This document shows, piece after piece, positions 35,221-44,769 of a DNA stretch of 64,000 nucleotides. The notes beneath the pieces were generated by a model. The model made no database searches, was not told the DNA's origin, and worked only from the letters and a program-made list of their open reading frames with translations. The DNA is taken from assembly GCF_003013405.1 (NCBI RefSeq), contig NZ_PXZL01000023.1, forward strand, positions 1-64,000, given 5' to 3'. The stretch comes from Brevibacillus formosus (lineage in GTDB: Bacteria > Bacillota > Bacilli > Brevibacillales > Brevibacillaceae). The position numbers were made by a program, and so were the translations under genes. How positions within the stretch are numbered: the first letter of the stretch is position 1; every line of letters starts with the position of its first letter.

Positions 35221-38200
35221 AAAGAATAATTGCCCGTTTGTTGGTATTTACTTTGCTGTTTGCAATTGTCCGACCTGTGTTTATTCAAGAAAAAGTGAAC
35301 GCAGCCGAACTTCCAGATGTGATTAGAGTAGAGGCAGACAAGTTCGTGGATGCGTCTGGTGCCTATCCTGACGGCCTGAATTATCAGGGTGTTCAGAACA
35401 CGTTGATCGTCGGGTATGCGCGAGACAATGCTGGGGATTATGGGGCTGCGAATGCTGCCCTGCGTTTTGACCTGAGCGGCGTGAAAAGTGAGAGGAAAAT
35501 TGAGTCTGCTGCCCTGAAAATTTATGTGCATAAGGCAGAAGCAACAGGCGGAGATATGCCTTTCATTGATCTATGGGGCTCGTTTGATGACAACTGGAAT
35601 GATGATTTTACAACTGTGCTGCCTTCGTATCATGAAAGAATCATAACAAATGAGTTTATTCCTGCTAATTTCACAGGGTGGAAATCGTTTGATGTAACCA
35701 GCTTTGTCAAGACCAATATTGTAGACAAAAAAGCTACCTTTGTTTTAAGAGGAAGACAAACAGCACCACCTGCTCCTGTTTTGTATCAGCCTCAAATCAT
35801 TTTCTACGACAAAAGAAATCCTAGCTATGCTTCTCAGCTGGAAATCACTTATGCTCCTAACACTCCACCAACCGATATCCTCTTATCGTCCAATTCGATT
35901 CCCGAAAACAATCCAATAGGAGCGGTAGTTGGTACGCTTTTGGCAGTAGACCCTGATCAAGGAGACACTGTTACGTTCAGTATTCAAAGCCCTACGGTTC
36001 CATTTACTGTTGAGGGAGATCAACTGAAGGCGACAGAGAAATTTGATTTTGAGACGAAGTCGACCTACGCTGTACCGATAACCGCAACAGACTCGGCTGG
36101 CAATATATTCACCAAGGTGATGACTATCCAGGTGACCGATGTAAATGAACCACCTACGACAGCGACGGTTATCATCAATGGCAGTGCTGCCGTTACGAAT
36201 TCAGCAAATGCGACGCTCACCATGGCCCATGATGATCCCGATGCTGCCAAGCCCGAGTACCGCTTGGCGAATGTAGAAGGTGGTCCTTGGAGCGAGTGGA
36301 AGACGTTTGAGACGCCTGTTACCTGGAGCCTCGAGGCAGCAGGAGAAGGGACTAAAACGGTCTTCATGGAGCTTCGTGATGGAACAGGAACTGTCCTGCA
36401 AGCGCAGGATAGCATTGTGCTGGATATAACACCACCGACAGGGACCATCGAGATCAATAACGGGAACGTAGCTACTTCATCAGAAAAGGTAGAGCTTACC
36501 CTTCAGGGAAGTGATGCAAACGGCCCGGTAGAACTGATGCTGTCGAATGATAACAGCTTTACAGGCAGTTGGATACCTGTCCCAGCCAACAACAAGCTGG
36601 AATGGAACTTGGCTAGTGGAGACGGACAAAAAACAGTCTACGCGAAGTTCCGTGATGGTGCAGGGAATTTGTATTATACATCTGGTACCATCGTGTTGGA
36701 CAAAACGCCACCTGTTGTGACGGGGGTTGCGAATGGCGGCGTTTATAAGTCCGATGTCACGCCTGTTTTCAATGAAGGCACAGCGACATTGAATGGCATT
36801 CCCTTTACCAGTGGCACGAAGTTGAGCGCAGAGGATAAATACACGCTGGTAGTAACGGATACGGCAGGTAATACGACTACACTGAATTTTACCCTGGATA
36901 AAACGCCACCTGCCGGAAGTCTTTCCATCAATAATGGAGCGTCTCATGCGAATTCTCAGGATGTCACTTTGCAAATCACTGCTATTGATGCAACAAGCAC
37001 GGTGAAAATGCAGTTTTCCAACGATGACATCACCTGGAGTGCGCTAGAACCTGTTGCTACAAACAAGGCTTGGAGGCTGACGAATGGAGATGGACCGAAA
37101 ACGGTCTATATGCAGCTGGTCGACGAAGCTGGCAACACGAAGGATATGCAAGCTAACATTACGCTCGACACAGTCGCACCTGCTGTAACCGGTGTAGAGA
37201 ACAACAAGCTGTACAATCAGAGTGTCAAGATCAACTTCAACGAAGGCACAGCAACCTTGAATGGAAAGGTCATTGCTGATGGAGAAATCGCCAATGATGA
37301 TGGTGCCTATACGCTGGTTGTCACAGACGAAGCGGGCAATACGACTACGCTTCAGTTTTCCATCGATCAAACAAAGCCGTCAGGCAGTCTCAAGATCAAT
37401 GGTGACGCAGATTACACAAATACACCTGCAACCACATTACAAATTGCCGTTACCGATTTCAGCAATGAACTACAGATGCGCTTTTCCCATGATACGAGTG
37501 ATCCAGCCAATTGGACTTCTTGGGAAGCGCTGACTACAACAAAGGCGTGGATCTTGCCGACTGGAGACGGAGCCAAGTCGGTTTACATGGAAGTAAAGGA
37601 CAAAGCGGGGAATATTGCCAGCTTTACAGATGAGATCACACTCGATATGACCAATCCTACGGGTGCTTTTGAGATCAATCAAGGCCAATCGTATACCAAC
37701 ACGAGCAAGGTGACGTTGAGTGTGGAGTCGTCTGATGCTCATGGTGTGGAAATGCGCTTGTCGAATGACAACCTGACATGGAGCGATTGGAAAACAGCGC
37801 CGACCAATGGCGACGTTCCATGGGAGCTGAGCGGTGGTGATGGAATCAAAACGGTCTATCTGGAGCTGAGAGATCCGGCTGGAAACCAAATGGCCCTTCA
37901 AAAGCAAATCACGCTGGATTCCGCTGGACCAGTTGTCACAGGAGTCGCCCAGGATGGTGTCTATGCGAGCGACGTAACGATTACCTTCAATGAGGGAACA
38001 GCATTACTGAACGGCAATCCGTTTACGAGCGGTTCTGTCGTCACTGCGGAAGGATCGTATGAGTTGGTCGTCACAGATGATGCGCAAAATCGGACGACGA
38101 TTCGTTTCACGCTGGACAAAACACCACCGACTGGAACGCTCAGCATCGATAACGGAGCCGAATTTGCGAAAACAGAAGACGTTACGTTGCAACTCACTGC

Positions 38201-40184
38201 GTCAGGAAATACAGATGACATTGAAATGGCGATCTCTAACGCCGATGACAATTCGGGTACGTGGGAGCGTTTCACGGAGTCAAAAGCATGGAAGCTGGCT
38301 GATGGCAGTACAAACGGCACCAAAACGGTCTATGTCAAGCTGCGGGACAAAGCTGGGAATATCACAAAGCTAAGCGATACGATTGAACTCGATGTGGTGG
38401 CGCCGACTGGATCCATCGCGATCAATAACGGAGACAATTCCACCAAGTCTCGTGATGTTACGCTCGCCATCACAGCGAACGACAGTACGAGTGATGTGCA
38501 AATCCGCTTTGCAAATGGTGACAACGACTGGAGCGATTGGGAGGCAGTAACTGCGACCAAAGCATGGCAGCTGAAGTCCGGTGATGGAACCAAGACTGTC
38601 GAGATGCAGATCACAGACAGGGCAGGGCACATCACAACCGTGTCCGATACGATCGAGCTGGATGCAGATGCGCCCGTTGTTACTGGAGTCGAGGACAAAG
38701 GCATTTACAAAGATGACGTGACAATCACATTCAACGAAGGAACCGCGACGTTGAATAGTGCTCCGTTTGCAAGTGGCGACCGGGTAACAAGTGAAGGCAA
38801 GCATGAACTGCGGGTCGTCGATGCTTCTGGAAACGAAACCAAGATCACGTTTACTTTGGATAAAACAGCACCAACGGGAACGTTCGTCATCAACAATGAT
38901 GATCGTCTAACGTACTCCACCAGTGTGAGACTGCATGTTACTGCTTCGGACAATTTCGGAGATGTCGAGATGCGTATCTCCAATGACCAAGGCAAGTGGA
39001 GCAGCTGGGAAAAAGTGACGGGAACAGTACCGTGGAGCTTGACGTATGGCAATGGGATGAAAAAAGTTTTGATCCAGCTTCGCGACCAGGCAGGAAACAC
39101 CGTCGAACTGGATGATTCCATTGAGCTATACGTGCATAATGTGCCGAATCCGCCAACAGGAGAGCCCGTCACGGGAGTTGAGTTGGAGGAAGAGGAATTA
39201 ACGCTGCGTGTTGGCGATACAGAAAGCCTTCGAGCTACTGTAAAACCATCGAATGCCACCAACAAACGAGTCAAGTGGGAAAGCAGCGACTCTGAGATCG
39301 TCGAGGTAGATGAGGAAGGCAAGATCAAGGCAGTAGCTCCTGGAACTGCGACGATTACAGTAACGACCGTGGACGGGAACAAAACCGATTCGGTGGAAGT
39401 AACCGTTAAGGAAATAGCCACGTTCCAGTTGGAAACAAACGAACCGTCCTTCTGGATCAAGCCAAGAGTAACCACGATCTTACGAGTTTATAAGGTAGAA
39501 GGCAAAAAACGCAAAGACATCACGCGAGACAAAAATGTTGAGTACGACACGGAAAACGGGTTGGTTACCGTCAAGCAGGGCCGCATTACGGCAGGAAAAG
39601 AAGAGGGGGAAGACATCGTTACCGTTCGCTATATGGGCGAGGAACTGGAGATTCCGGTGACGGTTTCTAAGAAAACCATTCATTCGTTGACGACCTCCTT
39701 CAAGGATTTGGTGCTGGAGATCGATGAGGAGAAGCAGCTAACGCTGACAGCTGTCTTCAGTGACAAGAACACCGAAGAGGTGACAGAGGGAGCAACTTGG
39801 TCCTCTAGCGACGAAGAGGTCATCGAAGTAACAAAAGAAGGAAAAGTGACAGCGCTGGCTGAAGGGAAGGCTGTCATTACTGCGAAATACGGCGGTAAAA
39901 AGGTAACCAATCGTGTGCTTGTCGTAGAGGAAAAGAAAGTGAAAGATTTGCGAGTATCGCGCTCTTCGCTGCGCTTGAAGGCAGACAATACTGGAGAGAT
40001 CGTCCTATATGCGGTCTATGAAAATAGATACGAGGAGATCGTCACCAAAGATGCCGAATGGACAGTGGAAGATCCTGAGATTGCGACTGTAGAAAATGGT
40101 GTCGTGACCGCACTGGAATCTGGTAAAACAACGATTACAGTGGAATACGGCGGAGAGACCATTACGATTAACATTACGGTCTAG
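35217..40184 (+). CDS. Giant secreted mosaic Ig-repeat surface protein
   Basis: This 1655-residue protein has a signal peptide (about 1-30), a DNRLRE/CBM96-like beta-sandwich (about 35-215; SAALKIYVHK, FDVTSFVK), a cadherin-like repeat (about 217-315; DILLSSNSIPEN, VTDVNEPP), and eight Ig-like A repeats of about 90 residues (INNG...S..V.L...SDA...V.MRLSND...W..W). Four B modules of about 60 residues are interleaved (PVVTGV...Y...V...FNEGTATLNG). At least three C-terminal bacterial Ig-2 repeats (about 1310-1655; SSDSEIVEVDEEGKIKAVAPG) follow. No LPXTG or SLH anchor is present. Adhesion or carbohydrate binding at the cell surface is inferred. Confidence 0.85.
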   Translation: MKRIIARLLVFTLLFAIVRPVFIQEKVNAAELPDVIRVEADKFVDASGAYPDGLNYQGVQNTLIVGYARDNAGDYGAANAALRFDLSGVKSERKIESAALKIYVHKAEATGGDMPFIDLWGSFDDNWNDDFTTVLPSYHERIITNEFIPANFTGWKSFDVTSFVKTNIVDKKATFVLRGRQTAPPAPVLYQPQIIFYDKRNPSYASQLEITYAPNTPPTDILLSSNSIPENNPIGAVVGTLLAVDPDQGDTVTFSIQSPTVPFTVEGDQLKATEKFDFETKSTYAVPITATDSAGNIFTKVMTIQVTDVNEPPTTATVIINGSAAVTNSANATLTMAHDDPDAAKPEYRLANVEGGPWSEWKTFETPVTWSLEAAGEGTKTVFMELRDGTGTVLQAQDSIVLDITPPTGTIEINNGNVATSSEKVELTLQGSDANGPVELMLSNDNSFTGSWIPVPANNKLEWNLASGDGQKTVYAKFRDGAGNLYYTSGTIVLDKTPPVVTGVANGGVYKSDVTPVFNEGTATLNGIPFTSGTKLSAEDKYTLVVTDTAGNTTTLNFTLDKTPPAGSLSINNGASHANSQDVTLQITAIDATSTVKMQFSNDDITWSALEPVATNKAWRLTNGDGPKTVYMQLVDEAGNTKDMQANITLDTVAPAVTGVENNKLYNQSVKINFNEGTATLNGKVIADGEIANDDGAYTLVVTDEAGNTTTLQFSIDQTKPSGSLKINGDADYTNTPATTLQIAVTDFSNELQMRFSHDTSDPANWTSWEALTTTKAWILPTGDGAKSVYMEVKDKAGNIASFTDEITLDMTNPTGAFEINQGQSYTNTSKVTLSVESSDAHGVEMRLSNDNLTWSDWKTAPTNGDVPWELSGGDGIKTVYLELRDPAGNQMALQKQITLDSAGPVVTGVAQDGVYASDVTITFNEGTALLNGNPFTSGSVVTAEGSYELVVTDDAQNRTTIRFTLDKTPPTGTLSIDNGAEFAKTEDVTLQLTASGNTDDIEMAISNADDNSGTWERFTESKAWKLADGSTNGTKTVYVKLRDKAGNITKLSDTIELDVVAPTGSIAINNGDNSTKSRDVTLAITANDSTSDVQIRFANGDNDWSDWEAVTATKAWQLKSGDGTKTVEMQITDRAGHITTVSDTIELDADAPVVTGVEDKGIYKDDVTITFNEGTATLNSAPFASGDRVTSEGKHELRVVDASGNETKITFTLDKTAPTGTFVINNDDRLTYSTSVRLHVTASDNFGDVEMRISNDQGKWSSWEKVTGTVPWSLTYGNGMKKVLIQLRDQAGNTVELDDSIELYVHNVPNPPTGEPVTGVELEEEELTLRVGDTESLRATVKPSNATNKRVKWESSDSEIVEVDEEGKIKAVAPGTATITVTTVDGNKTDSVEVTVKEIATFQLETNEPSFWIKPRVTTILRVYKVEGKKRKDITRDKNVEYDTENGLVTVKQGRITAGKEEGEDIVTVRYMGEELEIPVTVSKKTIHSLTTSFKDLVLEIDEEKQLTLTAVFSDKNTEEVTEGATWSSSDEEVIEVTKEGKVTALAEGKAVITAKYGGKKVTNRVLVVEEKKVKDLRVSRSSLRLKADNTGEIVLYAVYENRYEEIVTKDAEWTVEDPEIATVENGVVTALESGKTTITVEYGGETITINITV

Positions 40185-40190
40185 TAAATG

Positions 40191-40231
40191 AAAAGGGGCT
40201 GTTCGATCTACTGTGGAGGGCAGCCTCTTTT
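40191..40231 (+). terminator. Terminator after the giant gene
   Basis: AAAAGGGGCTG/CAGCCTCTTTT stem with one wobble, 19-nt loop. Confidence 0.75.
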
Positions 40232-40257
40232 CCATTCTGTTTAAAAGGTGAAGAAAT

Positions 40258-40428
40258 ATGGAAAATGCACTCATTGCTTTTGCAAGTAGCATCTTGATTG
40301 GGGCAATTTTTTTCGGGATTTTATGGTGGGAAGGCTCGTGGTTCAGTCTTCGGTTTACGAAGTGGTACTTCGGCATTTTATTTTCAGTCTCGATAGTAGT
40401 AGGAGGATATACCCTTTTTCAAGGTTAA
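40258..40428 (+). CDS. Small two-helix membrane protein (56 residues)
   Basis: The frame MENALIAFASSILIGAIFFG, then LRFTKWYFGI and ending YTLFQG, starts 5 bases after AAAAGGTGAAG. Two membrane helices (about 3-23 and 35-53) are joined by a Trp/Arg-rich loop. No family is recognised. It sits between two terminators, so it is its own unit or depends on read-through from the giant gene. Confidence 0.6.
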   Translation: MENALIAFASSILIGAIFFGILWWEGSWFSLRFTKWYFGILFSVSIVVGGYTLFQG

Positions 40429-40431
40429 TGG

Positions 40432-40512
40432 AAAAATAGACATGTTCAGCCTTCTCAGGTATCGATCCATTTCTGCAACAATCTACCCGAGAAGGTAAGC
40501 ATGTCTATTTTT
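40432..40512. terminator. Large two-step hairpin, bidirectional terminator
   Basis: Outer stem AAAAATAGACATG/CATGTCTATTTTT (13 bp perfect) and inner CCTTCTC/GAGAAGG. T-tracts occur in both directions. Confidence 0.7.
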
Positions 40513-40517
40513 GTTTT

Positions 40518-40781
40518 ATGATAAACCAATGTTTACGGCGGAGATTCCAGGAATCCGTAACTCATGTGGAAGATGTGGAGACCAATATTGTGATCTTCCG
40601 GATTGATCACCCAGTCCATACGTGGCAGACCTTCGTAGAAGCAGCGCAAGCACATGGGCTGCGCATAGCTGAGCTCGGTCACGGCAGAATTCGAGCGGTG
40701 ACTCATTCTGATATTGAGACAGCGGATATCGACAAGGCGCTAAGCATTGTACGTGAACTGTTGCAGTTCCAAGCTGTGTAG
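40518..40781 (+). pseudogene. C-terminal remnant of a threonine aldolase-like gene
   Basis: This 87-codon frame has no ribosome site and begins directly after a hairpin. From VETNIVIFRIDHPVH to GRIRAVTHSDIETADIDKAL it matches the C-terminal small domain of beta-eliminating-lyase/threonine aldolases (typical end: GRIRAVTHLDVSREDI). The PLP-binding large domain is absent upstream, so this is a truncated, non-catalytic leftover rather than an enzyme. Confidence 0.65.
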
Positions 40782-40795
40782 AGCATATATGTTCG

Positions 40796-40828
40796 ATCCC
40801 CCTTTATTAGAAGAGGGATTTATTATTA
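40796..40828 (+). terminator. Terminator
   Basis: ATCCC+CTT pairs with AAG+GGGAT and runs into TTATTATT. Confidence 0.6.
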
Positions 40829-40891
40829 AGGTTTATAAAGGAATATAAAATCATCTGATTTTTTCAAATCTTTTAAAGGGAAAATATTCTC

Positions 40892-40906
40892 AAATAACAG
40901 AAAATT
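40892..40906. promoter_or_regulatory. Possible CodY box upstream of the peptide importer
   Basis: AAATAACAGAAAATT matches the CodY consensus AATTTTCWGAAAATT at 12 of 15 positions. Opp/Dpp operons are known CodY targets in Bacillus, so nutrient repression is plausible. Confidence 0.45.
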
Positions 40907-40988
40907 ATTTATATTAGAAAGACGGGCCTTGGGATGTATTACCCATTATGGAAAAGGCTTGAAAACACATGGAAGAGGGGGAAATGAT

Positions 40989-42734
40989 TTGAAAAAAGGG
41001 AAAGGTTGGTTGAAGCCGTTAGCGTTGCTCTCGTTAACCGGCGCGCTGTTGGTCGGTTGCTCAAGCGGGAACAATGCTTCGCCAGGAACTGCAACACCCG
41101 CACCAACAAAAAAACCGGTGGAGCAGGTGGCTCCTCAGGCGACCAGTACGGATGATGAGAAACCAATAGACGGTGGAACCTTCACGCATTCTACGACGTC
41201 TGACATTGTCACGATCAATCCGATTTTTGGAAACGACACAGCATCTGGCGACGTGATGGAGTACACCCAGGCTTATTTGTACAATCGGAACCCGTCTTTT
41301 GATTTAGCCGTTTACCCTTGGTCTCTTGCAGCTGAGTTGCCGAAAATAAGCGAGGATGGCCTCACCTATACAATCAAGATGAAGAATCATGCGAAATGGT
41401 CCGACGGAACGCCAATTACGGCTGACGACTTGATTTATACCATTAATGCCATCAAAAATCCTGAGACTGGATCACCAGAAATTACGAAATACGACAAAGT
41501 TAAAGAGATGAAAAAACTGGATGATTACACCGTAGAAATCAAATTGACTCAATTGTACGCTCCGTTTGCTTTTGGATTAATGCAAAAGCTGGCACCAGCC
41601 CATGTGCTGAAAGACGTACCATTTAAAGAATTGCAAGCACATTCTTACGGAAAAGATCCAGCCAAGACACCTACTTCCGGACCGTACAAATGGTCAGAGT
41701 GGAAACAAAAGGAATTCCATGTCCTAGATGCTAACCCGGATTACTGGGGTGAAAAGAAGCCGCATATCCAAAAGGTTGTGTACAAAATCTATGCGGATCA
41801 AAACACACAAGTTCAGGCTCTGATGAAAGGTGACGTTGACTTGGTAGATTCCATTCCTGTCACGCAGCTCGAAGCGGTGAAGGCGAAAGGAAATATCAAC
41901 ATTTCGACGGAGCCAGGTCCTAGCTATGAATACTTTGCCTTCAACTTCGACAAGAAGAACTTCCCGAACAATTACGGGTTGTTTGAAGGTCAAAAAACAC
42001 GTCAGGCCATCGCTCACGCAATCAATCGTCAAGGTATTATCGACAATATCTTGAAAGGAACCGGAAAAATTATGGATGCACCGTTCCTGCCAGGTACATG
42101 GGCGGACCCGGGCGATGCAGCGGTCCATTACGAATATAGTGTAGAGAAAGCAAAACAACTGCTGAAAGAAGACGGATGGGTAGCCGGGGCAGATGGAATC
42201 CTTGCCAAAGACGGCAATCGTTTCTCCTTTGAATTCATTTTCAACTCGGGGAACAGTCGTCGTGAGCAGGCAGCAGTTGTTATTCAGCAAAACCTGAAAG
42301 AGGTCGGAATTGAAGCGAAGCCAAAAGCATTAGACTTCTCGGCTCTTGTCGATCAGTATGCCAACCCTGGCAAATTCCAGGTTCTGTTACTCGGATGGCA
42401 ATTGTCTGATCCAGATCCGGATGGCATTTCTACTTTCGGGAAAAAGGCATTCCCGCCTGGCAACAACGCTGGCTGGTACGACAATCCGAAGCTGGATGCG
42501 CTCTGGGAAAAAGCTGTATCCACGGTTAAACAAGAGGAGCGTGCAGCGATCTATAAAGAAGTCGGAAAAGAAATCTCGACGAACCTGCCATACGTATTCA
42601 TGTATCAGTACGGAACGCCACGAGGCATGACTTCTCGCGTCAAGTATAAGGATGAGTTTAAACCAGTATCCATGATTCCGTATGGGGAGACCTTTGGCTT
42701 CCTGAACTGGTGGATCGACGATACCAAAAAATAA
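40989..42734 (+). CDS. Oligopeptide/dipeptide-binding lipoprotein (SBP_bac_5)
   Basis: This 581-residue receptor of the peptide ABC importer is encoded directly downstream by four further genes. It has a lipoprotein signal with lipobox LLVGCS near 24, a Pro/Thr/Lys linker, then the family-5 binding fold (GGTFTHSTTSDIVTINPIF; YTIKMKNHAKWSDGTPITAD; the SGPYKWSEW segment). The TTG start is chosen because GAGGGGG lies 7 bases upstream. A hairpin before the permease genes should raise receptor output relative to channel subunits. Confidence 0.92.
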   Translation: MKKGKGWLKPLALLSLTGALLVGCSSGNNASPGTATPAPTKKPVEQVAPQATSTDDEKPIDGGTFTHSTTSDIVTINPIFGNDTASGDVMEYTQAYLYNRNPSFDLAVYPWSLAAELPKISEDGLTYTIKMKNHAKWSDGTPITADDLIYTINAIKNPETGSPEITKYDKVKEMKKLDDYTVEIKLTQLYAPFAFGLMQKLAPAHVLKDVPFKELQAHSYGKDPAKTPTSGPYKWSEWKQKEFHVLDANPDYWGEKKPHIQKVVYKIYADQNTQVQALMKGDVDLVDSIPVTQLEAVKAKGNINISTEPGPSYEYFAFNFDKKNFPNNYGLFEGQKTRQAIAHAINRQGIIDNILKGTGKIMDAPFLPGTWADPGDAAVHYEYSVEKAKQLLKEDGWVAGADGILAKDGNRFSFEFIFNSGNSRREQAAVVIQQNLKEVGIEAKPKALDFSALVDQYANPGKFQVLLLGWQLSDPDPDGISTFGKKAFPPGNNAGWYDNPKLDALWEKAVSTVKQEERAAIYKEVGKEISTNLPYVFMYQYGTPRGMTSRVKYKDEFKPVSMIPYGETFGFLNWWIDDTKK

Positions 42735-42762
42735 ACTCGGCTGGTAGCGGTTTGCAAAATGA

Positions 42763-42799
42763 AAAGGGGGAAGGGCAGCCTTATTGCCCCTTCCCCTTT
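42763..42799 (+). terminator. Attenuating hairpin between receptor and permease genes
   Basis: A 15-nt arm, AAAGGGGGAAGGGCA, pairs with TGCCCCTTCCCCTTT (7-nt loop). No U-tract follows, so it more likely protects the receptor mRNA 3' end than terminates fully. Confidence 0.6.
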
Positions 42800-42820
42800 C
42801 AAACGAAAGGAGGATGCTGA

Positions 42821-43792
42821 TTGACTGAATATTTAGTACGCCGCGTACTACAAGCCGTGCTTGTTTTATTTTTGATCACAGTGGTTTCGTTCGGACTCAT
42901 GCATGCAGCACCCGGAGGACCGCTAAAAGTCATGCTCTCACCGGGAATGTCTCCTGAAGCACAGCTCATTCAGATGAAAAATATGGGGTTGGATCAGCCT
43001 GTCTATATTCAATACATGAAATGGGTCGGTAATTTGCTGAAAGGAGATTTGGGCAATACCTTTAAAAATAACGTTCCTGTTGGTGATATTTTGTGGCCGA
43101 CGGTTTGGAATACGTTTGTGCTCATGTCTGTAGCGTGGGGGCTTTCCATGCTGATTGCTATCCCGTGGGGGATCTACAACAGTACAAAGCAATACGGTCT
43201 GTCTGACCAGATCGCCTCCATCGTTGCCTATCTCGGATTCGCGATGCCGACCTTCTGGTTTGGGATTATGCTCCAGCAGTATTTTGCGATGCAGCTGAAT
43301 CTGCTCCCACTATCCGACATGTACACGATGGGGAAAGAGGGTCAAGTAAGCGACCTCATATTGCACTTGATTCTACCTGTTACAGTATTAACACTGGTGA
43401 ACATTGCGGCCTATGTCAAATATACGCGTGCCAGTATGCTGGAGGTTTTGGAGCAGGACTATATTCGGACGGCACGTGCCAAAGGGATGAAGGAAAGACG
43501 CGTGATTTTCCGCCATGCTCTGCGGAACGCATTGATTCCTGTTGTGACGATCATCGGATTGGATTTGCCGACTCTGGTAGCAGGTGCAGCTTTGACAGAG
43601 AGTGTATTTAACTGGCCAGGCATGGGCCGTCTGTTTGTGGAAATGGCTGTAGCCCGTGAGTATTCTGTGTTGATGTCGATCACGTTGCTGATTTCACTGA
43701 TGGTGATTATCGGAAACCTGCTTGCCGATTTAATCTACGCACTGGTTGATCCGCGAGTGCAGCTTGGACGCAAAGGAGGCAGGGCAGCATGA
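42821..43792 (+). CDS. Peptide ABC transporter permease, DppB/OppB type
   Basis: This 323-residue permease with six helices has the DppB N-terminal hallmark (VVSFGLMHAAPGGP) and the EAA loop (DYIRTARAKGMKERRVIFRH). TTG start after AAAGGAGG. It forms the heterodimeric channel with the next gene, whose ATG overlaps its stop (ATGA). Confidence 0.93.
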   Translation: MTEYLVRRVLQAVLVLFLITVVSFGLMHAAPGGPLKVMLSPGMSPEAQLIQMKNMGLDQPVYIQYMKWVGNLLKGDLGNTFKNNVPVGDILWPTVWNTFVLMSVAWGLSMLIAIPWGIYNSTKQYGLSDQIASIVAYLGFAMPTFWFGIMLQQYFAMQLNLLPLSDMYTMGKEGQVSDLILHLILPVTVLTLVNIAAYVKYTRASMLEVLEQDYIRTARAKGMKERRVIFRHALRNALIPVVTIIGLDLPTLVAGAALTESVFNWPGMGRLFVEMAVAREYSVLMSITLLISLMVIIGNLLADLIYALVDPRVQLGRKGGRAA

Positions 43793-44769
43793 GTCAAGTA
43801 CAGCTTCAAGATGACACTGTTGTTGAAACGAATCGACCAGGTGGACAGCTTCCGACAAATCCTGTTGGCCAAAAGCCTCCTGGGCTATGGACAACCGCGG
43901 GCAAAAAATTTATGCGCAATCCGTATGCCGTTAGTGGATTAATCGTACTCCTGTTTTTTATTGGGATCGCTGTATTTGCCGATTGGGTTGCACCGCATGA
44001 TCCGGCCAAGGTTGATTTTATGATTACCAACCTGCCTCCTGGAACAGAAGGACATGTGCTCGGAACAGACGAGCTCGGTCGTGATATCTTGTCCCGCCTC
44101 ATTCATAGCAGTCGGGTGTCTATGCTGGTCGGCTTCAGCGTTGCTTTTGCTGCGGTCGTCATCGGGACGCTGATTGGAGCGATTTCTGGTTATTTCGGCG
44201 GCTGGATTGACACCTGCTTCATGCGTCTTGTGGACGTGATGAACTCCATTCCGAGTCTGTTTTTTAACATTCTGGTTCTGGCTCTCTTCGGAGCGGAATT
44301 TATCTACATGATCCTGATTTTGTCACTGACGAGCTGGACAAGTGTGGCACGTCTGGTGCGCGGGCAGTTCTTGCAGCTAAGGGAAATGCAGTATGTGGAA
44401 GCGGCGAGAGCGATTGGCGTTTCGCACTGGGGCATTATTACGCGTCACCTGGTACGCAATGCAATGGCTCCGATTATTGTGTACGCGACTCTCATGGTTG
44501 GTTCGGCTATTCTGTCAGAGTCAGGTCTCTCTTATTTAGGCTTGGGGATTCAACCACCTGAAACAAGCTGGGGGTTAATGTTGAGCAAGGCACAGGAATT
44601 CATGCTGGTCGATCCTTTGCAAGCACTTTACCCTGGTCTTTGCATTTTGCTCGTGGTGTTAGCGGTTAACTTCGTCGGAGACGGCATCCGCGATGCATTC
44701 GACCCACGGAAGAAAAAGAAGAACCCGAAAAGGAGGCTGAACAAGTGGAACGCAACATCCTCGAAATAA
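43789..44769 (+). CDS. Peptide ABC transporter permease, DppC/OppC type
   Basis: This 326-residue second channel subunit shows the DppC signature HVLGTDELGRDILSRLIHSSR near residue 88 and the EAA loop EAARAIGVSHWGIITRH. An N-terminal cytoplasmic tail of about 35 residues and a Lys-rich C-terminus flank six helices. Coupled to both neighbours by overlaps (4 and 25 bases). Confidence 0.93.
   Translation: MSQVQLQDDTVVETNRPGGQLPTNPVGQKPPGLWTTAGKKFMRNPYAVSGLIVLLFFIGIAVFADWVAPHDPAKVDFMITNLPPGTEGHVLGTDELGRDILSRLIHSSRVSMLVGFSVAFAAVVIGTLIGAISGYFGGWIDTCFMRLVDVMNSIPSLFFNILVLALFGAEFIYMILILSLTSWTSVARLVRGQFLQLREMQYVEAARAIGVSHWGIITRHLVRNAMAPIIVYATLMVGSAILSESGLSYLGLGIQPPETSWGLMLSKAQEFMLVDPLQALYPGLCILLVVLAVNFVGDGIRDAFDPRKKKKNPKRRLNKWNATSSK

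Noticed and set aside
36400..39160. CRISPR-like direct repeats
   Set aside because: The periodic similarity is protein-coding Ig repeats with diverged DNA, not identical short repeats with unique spacers.
38705..39475. Ser/Thr-rich minus-strand frame inside the giant gene
   Set aside because: An antisense effect of the repeat codons; no start signals.
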